Position numbers and translations under genes: made by a program | Notes under the pieces: generated by a model | Databases searched by the model: none | What the model was told of the DNA's origin: nothing | Seen by the model: only the letters and a program-made list of their open reading frames with translations | Shown: piece after piece, positions 57,431 through 64,000 of the stretch | Numbering within the stretch: position 1 is the first letter of the stretch | Layout: each line of letters starts with the position of its first letter | Assembly (NCBI RefSeq): GCF_013523165.1 | Contig: NZ_JAAMQI010000005.1 | Span: 1 to 64,000, forward strand | Length of the DNA: 64,000 nucleotides | DNA from: Pseudomonas entomophila | Lineage (GTDB): Bacteria; Pseudomonadota; Gammaproteobacteria; Pseudomonadales; Pseudomonadaceae | Reading direction: 5' to 3'

Positions 57431-57692
57431 GGAGCACCTCGGCTTAACTTTCCGACACGATCGCCGGCACGGTAGCGCAGTGTAACGGAAAGCCCAGGGA
57501 CTTGTCCGGTCGGCTGGCGCGCTGGGCGCCTCTGGCGTCGCGCTCGTCGGTCGAAGGACGACGGCCGACGCTCCGTGGGCGACAGGGGTTTGCCAAGCCC
57601 GTCAGGGACCGTGTACAAACGGGTCTGGCCTGGACGTCGCAGGAGGCGCACTTGGCTGGACACGCCTTGTGACAGCCTTGCATCATGCCCTC
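57431..57692. other. Region upstream of grxD and argF
   Basis: About 260 bp of the divergent interval before the argF promoter. It contains the grxD promoter area and several GC-rich inverted repeats. No gene seen. Confidence 0.45.
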
Positions 57693-57720
57693 TTGGTTTC
57701 AGGCGACATTTAATTATAGT
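57693..57720 (+). promoter_or_regulatory. argF promoter with overlapping ArgR-type site
   Basis: Plus strand: -35-like TTGGTT (57693-57698), a 16-bp spacer, and -10 TATAGT (57715-57720). On the minus strand 57708-57693 reads TGTCGCCTGAAACCAA, a perfect match to the Pseudomonas ArgR half-site TGTCGC-N8-AA, covering the -35 and spacer. This predicts arginine-dependent repression of argF, as known in P. aeruginosa. A second half-site is not obvious. Confidence 0.65.
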
Positions 57721-57833
57721 ATTGCGCCCTTCCCATTCTCGTCGCTTGGTGCGGCATACGCCGCAGGTCACACCCGTTGTCGTTCGAAAACGCCGGAACT
57801 GACCTGCATTCGTTGCAGATAAGGTAGTCACTC

Positions 57834-58754
57834 ATGAACGCTAGGCACTTCCTCTCCCTGATGGACCTCACCGCTGACGAACTGCTCGGCGTGATCCGTC
57901 GTGGCATCGAGCTGAAGGCCCTGCGCCAGCGCGGCGTGGTGTTCGAACCGTTGAAGAACCGCGTGCTGGGCATGATCTTCGAGAAATCGTCCACGCGCAC
58001 GCGGGTGTCGTTCGAAGCCGGCATGATCCAGCTCGGCGGCCAGGCCATCTTCCTCTCGCCGCGTGACACGCAGCTGGGCCGTGGCGAGCCGATCGCCGAC
58101 AGCGCCATCGTCATGTCGAGCATGCTCGACGCCGTGATGATCCGGACCTTCGCCCATGCCACCCTGACCGAGTTCGCCGCCCACTCCCGCGTACCGGTCA
58201 TCAACGGCCTGTCCGACGACCTGCACCCTTGCCAGTTGCTGGCCGACATGCAGACGTTCGTCGAACACCGCGGCTCGATCCAGGGCAAGACGGTGGCCTG
58301 GATCGGCGATGGCAACAACATGTGCAACAGCTACGTGGAGGCGGCCCGGCAGTTCGACTTCCAGCTGCGCATCGCCTGCCCCGAAGGCTACGAGCCCGAC
58401 CCGCGCTTCCTGACCGAGGCGGGCGATCGGGTACAGGTCCTGCGCGACCCGCGCGAGGCCGTGGAGGGCGCACACCTGGTCAGCACCGATGTCTGGACTT
58501 CCATGGGGCAGGAGGAGGAAACTGCACGGCGCCTGGCGCACTTCGCGCCTTACCAAGTCAACAAGGCGTTACTCGACCTGGCGGCACCCGATGCCCTGTT
58601 CATGCATTGCCTGCCTGCCCACCGTGGCGAGGAAATCAGCCTGGACCTGCTCGACGACCCCCGTTCGGTCGCCTGGGCACAGGCCGAAAACCGCTTGCAT
58701 GCACAGAAGGCGCTCCTCGAATTCCTGGTAGAACCGGCATATCACCACGCATGA
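57834..58754 (+). CDS. argF: Ornithine carbamoyltransferase, anabolic
   Basis: 306 aa. Makes citrulline from ornithine and carbamoyl phosphate. The carbamoyl-phosphate motif STRTR is in [11 protein letters not shown]; the ornithine motif HCLPAHR is intact. Start [13 protein letters not shown]. The stop overlaps the next gene's ATG in ATGA. Upstream is the ArgR-type site. Confidence 0.98.
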   Translation: MNARHFLSLMDLTADELLGVIRRGIELKALRQRGVVFEPLKNRVLGMIFEKSSTRTRVSFEAGMIQLGGQAIFLSPRDTQLGRGEPIADSAIVMSSMLDAVMIRTFAHATLTEFAAHSRVPVINGLSDDLHPCQLLADMQTFVEHRGSIQGKTVAWIGDGNNMCNSYVEAARQFDFQLRIACPEGYEPDPRFLTEAGDRVQVLRDPREAVEGAHLVSTDVWTSMGQEEETARRLAHFAPYQVNKALLDLAAPDALFMHCLPAHRGEEISLDLLDDPRSVAWAQAENRLHAQKALLEFLVEPAYHHA

Positions 58755-59860
58755 GCCCTTCCCTACTGCTGTCGTTGCGCGATCTCGCCTGCGGCTACGG
58801 CGACCAGCGCGTCGTCCAGAACCTCAACCTGCACCTCAACGCAGGCGACATCGGTTGCCTGCTCGGGTCCTCGGGCTGCGGCAAGACCACCACCCTGCGC
58901 GCGATCGCAGGCTTCGAGCCGGTGCATGCCGGCGAGATTCGCCTGGCGGGCGAGGTCATCTCCCGGGCCGGGTTCACCCTCGCTCCCGAGAAGCGTCGCA
59001 TCGGCATGGTGTTCCAGGACTATGCGCTGTTTCCGCACCTGACCGTGGCGCAGAACATCGCCTTCGGCATCGGCAAGCACCCGCAACAGCGTCGCGTGAT
59101 CGACGAGATGCTCGAACTGGTCAAGCTCGACGGCCTGGGCGAGCGCTACCCGCACGAGCTGTCCGGCGGGCAGCAGCAGCGTGTGGCACTGGCGCGCGCG
59201 CTGGCGCCGGAGCCTCAGCTGCTCCTGCTCGACGAGCCGTTCTCCAACCTCGACGTCGAGCTGCGCCGACGCCTGAGCCATGAAGTGCGCGACATCCTGA
59301 AGAGCCGTGGCACCAGCGCCATCCTGGTGACCCACGATCAGGAGGAAGCCTTCGCGGTCAGCGACCACGTCGGTGTGTTCAAGGCCGGTCGCCTGGAACA
59401 GTGGGACACGCCCTACAACCTCTACCACGAGCCGCAGACGCCGTTCGTGGCCAGCTTCATCGGCCAGGGCTATTTCATCCGCGGCCAACTGACCAGCCAC
59501 GAATCGGTCAGCACCGAACTGGGCGAGCTGCGTGGCAATCGGGCCTACAGCATGGCGCCCGGTAGCGCCGTCGACGTGCTGTTGCGTCCCGACGACATCG
59601 TTCATGCACCGGACAGCCCCTTGCGTCCGCGCATCGTCGGCAAGAGTTTTCTCGGCGCCTCGACCCTGTATCGCCTGCAACTGTCGACCGGCAGCCAGCT
59701 CGAGGCGATCTTCCCCAGCCACGTGGACCATCAGGTCGGCGAAGACGTGGGCGTGGCCGTCGAGGCGGATCACCTGGTGGTGTTCCCGGCGCAAGGCAGT
59801 GTCCCTGCGCAACTGCCCAGCGCGCAAGCCGGCGTTCGGCGCTACAGCGCCCCGCACTGA
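58751..59860 (+). CDS. Orphan ABC transporter ATPase (FbpC/PotA-like)
   Basis: 369 aa. Walker [10 protein letters not shown], signature [15 protein letters not shown], Walker [13 protein letters not shown] and the H-loop THDQEEA are intact. A C-terminal TOBE-like domain of about 130 residues is present, as in ATPases that import iron, sulfate or polyamines. No permease or binding protein gene is nearby, so the ATPase serves a transporter encoded elsewhere. It overlaps argF by 4 bp, implying co-translation with arginine synthesis. Confidence 0.93.
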   Translation: MSPSLLLSLRDLACGYGDQRVVQNLNLHLNAGDIGCLLGSSGCGKTTTLRAIAGFEPVHAGEIRLAGEVISRAGFTLAPEKRRIGMVFQDYALFPHLTVAQNIAFGIGKHPQQRRVIDEMLELVKLDGLGERYPHELSGGQQQRVALARALAPEPQLLLLDEPFSNLDVELRRRLSHEVRDILKSRGTSAILVTHDQEEAFAVSDHVGVFKAGRLEQWDTPYNLYHEPQTPFVASFIGQGYFIRGQLTSHESVSTELGELRGNRAYSMAPGSAVDVLLRPDDIVHAPDSPLRPRIVGKSFLGASTLYRLQLSTGSQLEAIFPSHVDHQVGEDVGVAVEADHLVVFPAQGSVPAQLPSAQAGVRRYSAPH

Positions 59861-59893
59861 CCGGCCGGAGGGCGGCAGCCTCGCTGTCGCCCT

Positions 59894-60364
59894 CTAGCCT
59901 CGCCCGATGTCGGCGAATTTAGCCTGGGTCAGCGTCGACAAGGCCTCGGCGGTCAGTTCGACTTCCAGACCACGCCGCCCGGCGCTGACATGCACGGTCG
60001 CCAGGCCCTGCGCAGACGCGTCGATGAAGGTCCGCAAGCGCTTCTTCTGTCCCAGCGGGCTGATCCCTCCGACCAGATAGCCCGTCGAGCGCTGCGCCAG
60101 CGCGGGGTCGGCCATCTCGCATTTCTTCACCTCGGCCGCCTGGGCCAGGCCCTTGAGGTCCAGGGTTCCCGTCACCGGCACCACGGCCACCAGCAATTCG
60201 CCCTTTTCGGTACAGGCCAGCAAGGTCTTGAACACCTGCCGCGCGTCCAGACCGAGTTTCTCGGCGGCCTCCAGCCCGTACGAGGCCGCCTTCGGATCGT
60301 GGGCATAGCTATGAACACGGTGGTCGACGCGGGCTTTCTTGAGCAAGGCCAAGGCGGGTGTCAT
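59894..60364 (-). CDS. ybaK: Cys-tRNA(Pro)/Cys-tRNA(Cys) deacylase YbaK
   Basis: 156 aa. An editing-domain protein that hydrolyses Cys wrongly attached to tRNA-Pro. The substrate-binding region YLVGGISPLGQKKRL and the conserved Lys in AAEVKKCEMAD fit YbaK/EbsC. Start MTPALALLKKARV at 60364; the longer upstream frame has no usable start. Convergent with the ABC ATPase gene. Confidence 0.93.
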   Translation of the reverse strand: MTPALALLKKARVDHRVHSYAHDPKAASYGLEAAEKLGLDARQVFKTLLACTEKGELLVAVVPVTGTLDLKGLAQAAEVKKCEMADPALAQRSTGYLVGGISPLGQKKRLRTFIDASAQGLATVHVSAGRRGLEVELTAEALSTLTQAKFADIGRG

Positions 60365-60509
60365 GGGCAGTTCCGAGCAGGGGCGATCAATGCCCACTGT
60401 AGGCCAAAACCCTGGTCCGGGCCAGGTCATGCCCTCTTGGCTTGTGCTCGTCGACAAGACGACGCGCAGAAGACCGGTCACGAAATGGCCGACCGTTCGG
60501 TTTCGACCT

Positions 60510-60555
60510 TTGACATTAGTATTTCTTGTCTATATTTTTTCGTTTCTGAAGAAAC
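60510..60555 (+). promoter_or_regulatory. glpF promoter with candidate operator
   Basis: TTGACA (60510-60515), 17 bp, TATTTT (60533-60538) form a promoter 129 bp before glpF. Directly after the -10 is the perfect palindrome GTTTCT-GA-AGAAAC (60542-60555), placed to block transcription. Repression by GlpR, encoded downstream, is a reasonable guess. Confidence 0.6.
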
Positions 60556-60666
60556 CCTGCTTCATCAGGGTGCATCCCGATTCAAACGCCCAGCTTCAGT
60601 GCGGATCGAAGCGGGCCTTGCTGTCGAGCGCAGCCGCGCCTAACAACAACAAGAACGAGGTCATAC

Positions 60667-61509
60667 ATGACGAACACCGCTCCTACCCTTCGGGCTCAGT
60701 GCCTGGCCGAATTTCTCGGTACAGCCCTGCTCATCTTCTTCGGCACCGGTTGCGTGGCCGCCATGAAAGTCGCCGGTGCCGGCTTCGGGCTCTGGGAAAT
60801 CAGCATCGTCTGGGGCATCGGCGTGAGCATGGGCATCTACCTGACCGCCGGCATTTCCGGCGCCCACCTGAACCCGGCCGTCAGCATCGCACTGTGGCTG
60901 TTCGCCGGTTTCGAGCGACGCAAGGTGCCGTTCTACATCCTCGCCCAGGTGCTTGGCGCCTTCTGCTCGGCCGCCCTGGTGTACACCTTGTACAGCAACC
61001 TGTTTTTCGATTTCGAACAAAGCCATGGTCTGGTGCGCGGCAGCGTCGAGAGCCTCGAGCTGGCGTCGATCTTCTCCACCTATCCCAACGCTGCCCTGGG
61101 CATCGGTCAGGCCTTCCTGGTCGAGGTGGTCATCACGGCCATTCTGATGGGGGTGATCATGGCCTTGACCGATGACAACAACGGGTTGCGCCGGGGGCCG
61201 ATGGCGCCGCTGCTGATCGGCCTGCTGATCGCGGTGATCGGCAGCGCCATGGGCCCGCTGACGGGCTTCGCCATGAACCCGGCACGGGACTTCGGCCCCA
61301 AGCTGATGACGTTCCTGGCCGGCTGGGGTGAAGTGAGCCTGACCGGCGGCCGCGACATTCCCTACTTCCTGGTACCGATCGTCGCGCCGATCCTGGGTGC
61401 CTGCCTGGGGGCAGCGGCCTACCGTGGCATGATTGCGCGCCACTTGCCGAGCGTGGCCCACGACCCGGTGCAGGCCGATGCGGCCCGTGTGAACACCCCC
61501 GTTTCCTGA
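60667..61509 (+). CDS. glpF: Glycerol uptake facilitator
   Basis: 280 aa, an aquaglyceroporin with the two NPA-type motifs HLNPAVS and AMNPARD, and six hydrophobic helices. It lets glycerol diffuse through the inner membrane. The ATG follows GAGG. It starts the glpFK operon, with glpR behind it. Confidence 0.97.
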   Translation: MTNTAPTLRAQCLAEFLGTALLIFFGTGCVAAMKVAGAGFGLWEISIVWGIGVSMGIYLTAGISGAHLNPAVSIALWLFAGFERRKVPFYILAQVLGAFCSAALVYTLYSNLFFDFEQSHGLVRGSVESLELASIFSTYPNAALGIGQAFLVEVVITAILMGVIMALTDDNNGLRRGPMAPLLIGLLIAVIGSAMGPLTGFAMNPARDFGPKLMTFLAGWGEVSLTGGRDIPYFLVPIVAPILGACLGAAAYRGMIARHLPSVAHDPVQADAARVNTPVS

Positions 61510-61571
61510 GCGCCGGCTGCGAACCTCCCGCGAGCCCAGCCGCCTCTCCCTTTTTTTGCAAGGTCACCGAC

Positions 61572-63062
61572 ATGACAGACAGCCTCGACAAACAGTACAT
61601 CATCGCCCTGGACCAGGGCACGACCAGTTCGCGAGCCATCATTTTCGACCGTGACGCCAACGTGGTCTGCACCTCCCAGCGCGAGTTCGCCCAGCACTAC
61701 CCCCAGGCGGGCTGGGTCGAGCACGACCCGATGGAAATCTTCGCCACCCAGAGCGCCACCATGGTCGAAGCGTTGGCCCAGGCCAACATCAGCCATGCCC
61801 AGGTGGCGGCGCTGGGGATCACCAACCAGCGTGAAACCACCGTGGTCTGGGATCGGGAAACCGGCCGGCCGGTGTACAATGCCATCGTCTGGCAATGCCG
61901 ACGCAGCACCGGCATCTGCGAGCAACTCAAGCTCGACGGACACGAGGACTACATCCGCCAGACCACGGGTCTGGTCATCGACCCCTACTTCTCCGGCACC
62001 AAGCTCAAGTGGATCCTGGACAACGTGGAGGGCGTGCGCGAGCGCGCCGAGCGCGGCGAGCTGATGTTCGGTACCGTCGATACCTGGCTGATCTGGAAAT
62101 TCTCCGGTGGCAAGATCCACGTCACCGACTACACCAATGCCTCGCGCACCTTGATGTTCAACATCCATACCCTGACCTGGGACGCGAAGATGCTGGACCT
62201 GCTCGGCATTCCGGCGAGCCTGCTGCCAGAGGTCCGCAGCTCCTCGGAAGTCTATGGCCACACCAAGAGCGGCATCGCCATCGCCGGTATCGCCGGTGAC
62301 CAGCAGTCGGCCCTGTTCGGGCAGATGTGCGTGGAGCCTGGCCAGGCCAAGAACACCTACGGCACCGGCTGCTTCCTGCTGATGAACACCGGCAGCGAGC
62401 CGGTGAGCTCGTCCCATGGCCTGCTGACCACCATCGCCTGCGGTCCGCGTGGCGAAGTGGCCTACGCCCTGGAAGGCGCGGTCTTCAACGGCGGGTCGAC
62501 CGTGCAATGGCTGCGTGACGAACTGAAGATCGTCAACGATGCGCTCGACACCGAATACTTCGCCAGCAAGGTCAAGGACAGCAATGGCGTGTACCTGGTC
62601 CCTGCCTTCACCGGCCTGGGCGCCCCCTACTGGGACCCCTACGCACGTGGCGCGCTGTTCGGCCTGACCCGTGGCGTGAAGGTCGATCACATCATTCGCG
62701 CAGCGCTGGAGTCGATCGCCTATCAGACCCGTGACGTGCTCGACGCCATGCAGCAGGACTGCGGTCAACGCCTCAGCGAACTGCGCGTGGATGGCGGTGC
62801 AGTGGCCAACAACTTCCTCATGCAGTTCCAGGCCGACATCCTCGGCACCTGCGTCGAGCGCCCGCAAATGCGCGAGACCACCGCACTGGGTGCCGCCTAC
62901 TTGGCAGGCCTGGCCTGCGGCTTCTGGAGCGGGCTGGACGAACTGCGCGGCAAGGCCGTGATCGAACGCGAGTTCACGCCACGCCTGGAAGAAGCCGAGA
63001 AAGAAAAGCTCTATGCGGGCTGGAAGAAAGCCATCGAGCGTACCCGCGACTGGGAGGCCTGA
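61572..63062 (+). CDS. glpK: Glycerol kinase
   Basis: 496 aa, normal length. It phosphorylates glycerol, trapping it. [11 protein letters not shown] (ATP loop), [14 protein letters not shown] and [12 protein letters not shown] are FGGY-kinase motifs. It lies 62 bp after glpF in one operon. Confidence 0.98.
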   Translation: MTDSLDKQYIIALDQGTTSSRAIIFDRDANVVCTSQREFAQHYPQAGWVEHDPMEIFATQSATMVEALAQANISHAQVAALGITNQRETTVVWDRETGRPVYNAIVWQCRRSTGICEQLKLDGHEDYIRQTTGLVIDPYFSGTKLKWILDNVEGVRERAERGELMFGTVDTWLIWKFSGGKIHVTDYTNASRTLMFNIHTLTWDAKMLDLLGIPASLLPEVRSSSEVYGHTKSGIAIAGIAGDQQSALFGQMCVEPGQAKNTYGTGCFLLMNTGSEPVSSSHGLLTTIACGPRGEVAYALEGAVFNGGSTVQWLRDELKIVNDALDTEYFASKVKDSNGVYLVPAFTGLGAPYWDPYARGALFGLTRGVKVDHIIRAALESIAYQTRDVLDAMQQDCGQRLSELRVDGGAVANNFLMQFQADILGTCVERPQMRETTALGAAYLAGLACGFWSGLDELRGKAVIEREFTPRLEEAEKEKLYAGWKKAIERTRDWEA

Positions 63063-63079
63063 CAGCGGCGAGCGGCCTG

Positions 63080-63105
63080 GGATGAGCCCTGTCAGCGGCT
63101 CATCC
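63080..63105 (+). terminator. Hairpin after glpK
   Basis: GGATGAGCC/GGCTCATCC (63080-63088 and 63097-63105), 9-bp stem, 17 nt after the stop. No T-run. Confidence 0.6.
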
Positions 63106-63198
63106 TGTCGAGGACGCGGCAGGCTGGGGTCGCCCCTGTGGCCCCGCCCAGCCATGCGCTTGCTCGACGCTGCTCGACAGCCCCTTCCACCTTCCAGC

Positions 63199-63275
63199 TC
63201 GTCGCCTGCAGCTCACCGCTTCGCTCCCTGCCGCTAACCGCTCGCTCCCTGCCGCTTTCAGCTTGCAGCTCACGC
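63199..63275. repeat. Short degenerate tandem repeat between glpK and glpR
   Basis: TCGCTCCCTGCCGCT occurs at 63221-63235 and 63242-63256, offset 21 bp, flanked by further copies of pieces such as GCAGCTCAC and CCGCT. Such GC-rich, gene-like strings are frequent in Pseudomonas intergenic regions; function unknown. The gap 63063-63324 shows no gene. Confidence 0.6.
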
Positions 63276-63324
63276 CCGCCAGCTTGTACCGTCTGGGGCT
63301 TTGCCGGCCGCTTGAAGGAAGCCC

Positions 63325-64000
63325 ATGAACCTGCCCCCCCGACAACAACAGATCCTCGAGCTGGTACGCGAGCGCGGCTACGTCAGCATCGAGGAAATGG
63401 CGCAGCTGTTCGTCATGACCCCGCAAACCATTCGCCGTGACATCAATCAACTGGCCGAGGCCAACCTGCTGCGTCGCTACCACGGGGGCGCCGCCTACGA
63501 CTCGAGCATCGAGAACACCGCCTACGCCATGCGCGCCGACCAGATGCGCGACGAAAAACAACGCATCGCCGAAGCCGTCGCCCGGCAGATCCCCGATCAT
63601 GCCTCGCTGTTCATCAACATCGGCACCACCACGGAATTCATCGCCCGCGCCCTGCTCAACCACGAACACCTGAAGATCATCACCAACAACCTGCACGTGG
63701 CTTCCATCCTCAGTGCCAAGGACGATTTCGACGTGCTGGTCGCCGGTGGCAAGGTCCGTCGCGATGGCGGGGTGGTGGGACAGGCGAGCGTCGACTTCAT
63801 CGATCAGTTCAAGGTCGACTTCGCCGTGGTCGGGATCAGCGGCATCGACGAAGACGGCAGCCTGCTCGATTTCGACTACCAGGAAGTGCGTGTATCGCAA
63901 TCGATCATCACCAATGCCCGCCAGGTGATCCTGGCCGCCGACTCGAGCAAGTTCGGGCGCAACGCCATGGTCAGGCTGGGGTCGATCAGCCTGGTCGATT
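63325..64000 (+). CDS. glpR: Glycerol-3-phosphate regulon repressor, partial (3' end beyond window)
   Basis: 225 complete codons are visible. DeoR-family regulator: the HTH ([20 protein letters not shown] and [13 protein letters not shown]) is at residues about 5-55, followed by the sugar-phosphate sensor domain ([32 protein letters not shown]). It represses glp genes until glycerol-3-phosphate binds. AAGGA lies before the ATG at 63325. The frame is open at the window end. Confidence 0.95.
   Translation, partial: MNLPPRQQQILELVRERGYVSIEEMAQLFVMTPQTIRRDINQLAEANLLRRYHGGAAYDSSIENTAYAMRADQMRDEKQRIAEAVARQIPDHASLFINIGTTTEFIARALLNHEHLKIITNNLHVASILSAKDDFDVLVAGGKVRRDGGVVGQASVDFIDQFKVDFAVVGISGIDEDGSLLDFDYQEVRVSQSIITNARQVILAADSSKFGRNAMVRLGSISLVD

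Overview
The window is a chromosomal segment of a high-GC gammaproteobacterium, almost certainly a fluorescent pseudomonad of the Pseudomonas putida group. The evidence is a complete Pseudomonas-like 16S rRNA gene and gene content that reads as ordinary Pseudomonas core genome. The order argG-motY/pyrC-rnt-prx-bfd-bfr-grxD-argF-ABC ATPase-glpF-glpK-glpR matches what I recall for P. putida. Nothing in the window looks like a prophage, plasmid, integrative element, insertion sequence or CRISPR array.

Layout. 1-2047: 16S rRNA on the minus strand with its leader, boxA and two promoters. 2048-10571: a formate/nitrite-type transporter, a membrane diguanylate cyclase, a GAF histidine kinase, a three-gene aromatic-acid-type efflux cassette (HlyD/DUF1656/FUSC), a candidate Anr-controlled small RNA and three small envelope or unknown genes. 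10686-14023: rapA and a DUF2288 gene. 14383-19359: the livKHMGF branched-chain amino acid ABC transporter. 19360-20649: a REP/BIME repeat cluster and a lipoprotein. 20753-31611: an FAD dehydrogenase, a glycine-zipper lipoprotein, pdxH, an OmpA-like protein with a histone-like tail, a serine hydrolase, an agarase-like glycoside hydrolase, dinG and small membrane proteins. 31795-36163: DUF6231, two SEC-C zinc proteins around a LEA-type lipoprotein, and a penicillin-acylase-like lipoprotein. 36315-43369: a DNA repair cluster (exonuclease, ATP-dependent ligase, M14-type acylase, Lhr-like helicase, PdeM nuclease). 43371-52126: dcd, a cold-shock gene, apbC, metG, nth, an orphan response regulator and argG. 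52253-57430: motY, pyrC-rnt, prx, bfd, bfr, grxD. 57834-64000: argF with a coupled ABC ATPase, ybaK, and the glpFK-glpR glycerol locus, with glpR cut by the window end.

How the parts work together. Several neighbouring genes form clear functional groups: branched-chain amino acid uptake; iron storage and release (bfd and bfr, each with a Fur-like site, next to the iron-sulfur glutaredoxin grxD); pyrimidine and arginine synthesis (pyrC, argG and argF, the last with an ArgR-type site over its promoter); glycerol uptake and phosphorylation; and a dedicated DNA end-processing and ligation set. The most interesting items are the candidate Anr-dependent small RNA at about 8961-9125, the repair cluster that contains an unexplained amidohydrolase, a bacterioferritin that keeps its haem ligand but has lost most of its ferroxidase ligands, and a pair of adjacent 16-bp palindromes in front of livK.
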